64,000 bases of DNA from Actinomyces qiguomingii. GTDB taxonomy: Bacteria; Actinomycetota; Actinomycetes; Actinomycetales; Actinomycetaceae. The notes beneath the pieces are model-generated. The model was not told the DNA's origin. It saw nothing but the letters and a program-made list of their open reading frames with translations, and did no database searches. The position numbers and the translations under genes are program-made. The stretch lies in NCBI RefSeq assembly GCF_004102025.1, contig NZ_CP025228.1, positions 1,054,001 through 1,118,000 of the forward strand, written 5' to 3'. Shown one piece after another: positions 62,191-64,000 of the stretch. How positions within the stretch are numbered: position 1 is the first letter of the stretch; each line of letters starts with the position of its first letter.

Positions 62191-64000
62191 ATGCTTGAGC
62201 TGCACGAGATAACCAAGTCCTACCGCACCGCATCCTTTGACCAGACTGCACTGGACGGAGTGTCCGTCTCCTTCCGGGACAACGAGTTCGTGGCCGTGCT
62301 CGGCCAATCGGGTAGCGGCAAGACCACCATGCTCAACATCATCGGCGGTCTGGACCACTTCGACTCCGGCGACCTGGTGATCGACGGCATCTCTACCAAG
62401 AACTACCGCAGTCGCGACTGGGACGCTTACCGCAACAACCGCATCGGCTTCGTTTTCCAGTCCTACAACCTGATTCCCCACCAGAGCGTGTTGGCCAACG
62501 TCGAACTCGCCCTGACCCTGACCGGCGTCTCCCGCGGGGAGCGGCGCCGCCGCGCCCTGGACGCCCTGGAACAGGTGGGGCTGGCAGACCACGTCCACAA
62601 GCGGCCCAGCCAGCTCTCCGGCGGCCAGATGCAGCGCGTAGCCATCGCCCGCGCCCTGATCAACGACCCCGAGATCCTGCTGGCCGACGAACCCACCGGC
62701 GCCCTGGACTCGACCACATCCATTCAGGTGATGGACCTGCTGCGGGAGGTCGCCGCCGACCGGCTGGTCATCATGGTCACCCACAACCCTGAGCTCGCCC
62801 ACGACTATGCCACCCGCATCGTCGAGCTCGCCGACGGGAGCATCACCTCCGACACGGCCCCTTACATCCCCACGGCCGACGACGCCCGCGAGGCACGGCC
62901 GCCGCGTCGCACCCGCATGGGGCCATTGACTGCGCTGTCGCTGTCCTTCAGCAATCTGATGACTAAGAAGGGGCGCACACTCATGACCTCCTTCGCGGGG
63001 TCCATCGGCATTATCGGCATCGCCCTGATCCTGGCGCTGGCCAACGGCGTCAACGCCTACATCGCCCGTACCGAGGAAGAGACACTGTCCTCCTACCCGC
63101 TCCAGATCGAGCGGCTGGGCATGGACTACACCGCCTTGATCGCCCGGGCCACCGACACCACGACCCAAGAGGATCTTCCCGACGGCGTGGTCGGGGAGCG
63201 CGGCGACGTGCGTGACATGTTCGGCTCGGCCAACACCAATGATCTGGCGGCGCTCAAGGCCTACTTCGAAGCCGACGGCGGCGGCATTAATGCCCATGTA
63301 AATGCCATTGAGTACCTCTACAACGTCAGCCCCCAGCTGTACCTTCCGGTCACCAAGGCGTCCTCGACCATGCCCACACAGGTCAACCCCGACTCGGCCT
63401 TCTCATCCTTCGGCGCCATGACCGCCACCATGCAGATGACCGTGTTCCGGCAACTCGCCGCTGACAACGGTCTGTATGTCGACCAGTACGACGTCGCCGC
63501 CGGCCGCTGGCCCACTGCTTACAACGAGCTGGTGCTGGTGCTGCCGGAGGACGGCCGGATGAGTGATATGACTGCGTACGCGCTCGGCCTGCGCGAACAC
63601 AGTCAATTGGAGCAACTGGTGCAGACCTACATGGGTAACACGCCGGCGGCCGTAGCGATGCCCACGGCGGCAGCCACCGCCACGGCCAATGCGGCGGGCG
63701 CCGACCCCTCCGAGGATGCCACCACGGACTCCACCGCAGAGCGCACTTACGCCTACAACGATCTGATCGGACGCACCTTGAGCCTGGTGCCGTCCCACAA
63801 GCGCTACGTGCATGATGCCGACTACGGCGTGTGGACGGACAGGTCCGCCGACGCCGCCTACATGTCGCAGCTGGTGGCCGACGGCGAGACCATGAGCGTG
63901 GTGGGCGTGGTGCGCGCCAACGGATCCCAGGCAGCTCTCACGCCGGGCCTCTACTACACCCCGGCCCTGACCCGGTATCTGGTTGAACAGGCTGCTGATT
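62191..64000 (+). CDS. MacB-type ABC transporter, ATPase fused to permease (3' end outside window)
   Basis: An open frame of 603 codons to the window edge without a stop. Residues 1-225 are the ATPase: Walker [11 protein letters not shown]-loop [10 protein letters not shown], signature LSGGQMQR, Walker [13 protein letters not shown]. After a linker, TM1 ([20 protein letters not shown]) opens the FtsX/MacB-like permease, followed by a large extracytoplasmic domain (from about residue 290) that contains an Ala/Thr-rich stretch. ATPase-permease fusions of this kind export peptides or lipoproteins or transmit mechanical signals; in Gram-positives some mediate antimicrobial peptide resistance. The ATG follows GGAGA by five bases. 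Confidence 0.92.
   Translation, partial: MLELHEITKSYRTASFDQTALDGVSVSFRDNEFVAVLGQSGSGKTTMLNIIGGLDHFDSGDLVIDGISTKNYRSRDWDAYRNNRIGFVFQSYNLIPHQSVLANVELALTLTGVSRGERRRRALDALEQVGLADHVHKRPSQLSGGQMQRVAIARALINDPEILLADEPTGALDSTTSIQVMDLLREVAADRLVIMVTHNPELAHDYATRIVELADGSITSDTAPYIPTADDAREARPPRRTRMGPLTALSLSFSNLMTKKGRTLMTSFAGSIGIIGIALILALANGVNAYIARTEEETLSSYPLQIERLGMDYTALIARATDTTTQEDLPDGVVGERGDVRDMFGSANTNDLAALKAYFEADGGGINAHVNAIEYLYNVSPQLYLPVTKASSTMPTQVNPDSAFSSFGAMTATMQMTVFRQLAADNGLYVDQYDVAAGRWPTAYNELVLVLPEDGRMSDMTAYALGLREHSQLEQLVQTYMGNTPAAVAMPTAAATATANAAGADPSEDATTDSTAERTYAYNDLIGRTLSLVPSHKRYVHDADYGVWTDRSADAAYMSQLVADGETMSVVGVVRANGSQAALTPGLYYTPALTRYLVEQAAD

Overview
The window is high-GC DNA (roughly two thirds G+C) from an actinobacterium, most likely an Actinomyces-type member of the Actinomycetaceae. 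The support is: strong third-position GC, frequent GTG starts, many genes with an apparent -10 box only 6-9 bp before the start codon (leaderless transcripts), the actinobacterial fdxA-dapC gene order, PTS sugar transport with a PRD regulator, and Gad acid resistance. No rRNA, tRNA, CRISPR array, prophage or intact transposon was seen. Both ends cut a gene: a Snf2-family helicase lacks its 5' end, and a MacB-type ABC transporter lacks its 3' end.

Layout. 1-5 kb: helicase, then a repeat-rich stretch with a decayed IS3-family element and a 21-bp tandem array. 5-9 kb: gadB-gadC acid-resistance operon and a GNAT enzyme. 9-17.9 kb: housekeeping genes (two HAD hydrolases, a PTH2 peptidyl-tRNA hydrolase whose start codon overlaps that of the divergent HAD gene, a GtrA-like membrane protein, M18 aminopeptidase, an old yellow enzyme, a patatin, an FMN reductase, a NUDIX protein), with a decayed cluster at 12.0-12.7 kb. 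18.7-26.6 kb: BioY, a BASS transporter and a complete peptide/nickel-type ABC importer (two permeases, a fused double ATPase, a Tat-type lipoprotein). 26.8-33.9 kb: PH-domain membrane protein, TypA/BipA, VanW-like protein, ferredoxin, DapC. 34-39.7 kb: one tight operon of a LicR-type regulator, PTS EIIA, EIIB, EIIC and a GH1 6-phospho-beta-glucosidase. 39.8-41.2 kb: citrate synthase. 41.2-42.7 kb: gene-poor and dense in repeats. 42.7-48.6 kb: SDR, CorA, two aldo/keto reductases, a divergent LysR regulator, and an XRE protein with a YvlB/LiaX-like tail. 49.8-55.4 kb: MarR-MATE operon, a domain-permuted GH3 beta-glucosidase, a double CMD-domain protein. 55.6-61.9 kb: a divergent pair of a GIY-YIG nuclease-like protein and a large adenine-methylase-like protein, then Ogt, a truncated and an intact alpha/beta hydrolase, and a class-M sirtuin. 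62.2 kb to the end: ABC transporter.

The most unusual content lies between genes. At least two families of phased short-period arrays recur. One has a 22-bp period around CCGAGNYCGG (five loci). The other has a 19-bp period around TTGGACC/GGTCCAA; in its three fullest loci two half-arrays face each other, and in the largest they flank a strong palindrome (four loci). There is also a dispersed terminator-like GT-rich motif and a duplicated 93-bp element carrying a ribosome binding site and a small ORF. The best candidate for an undescribed protein system is the GIY-YIG/methylase-like pair at 55.6-59.0 kb.
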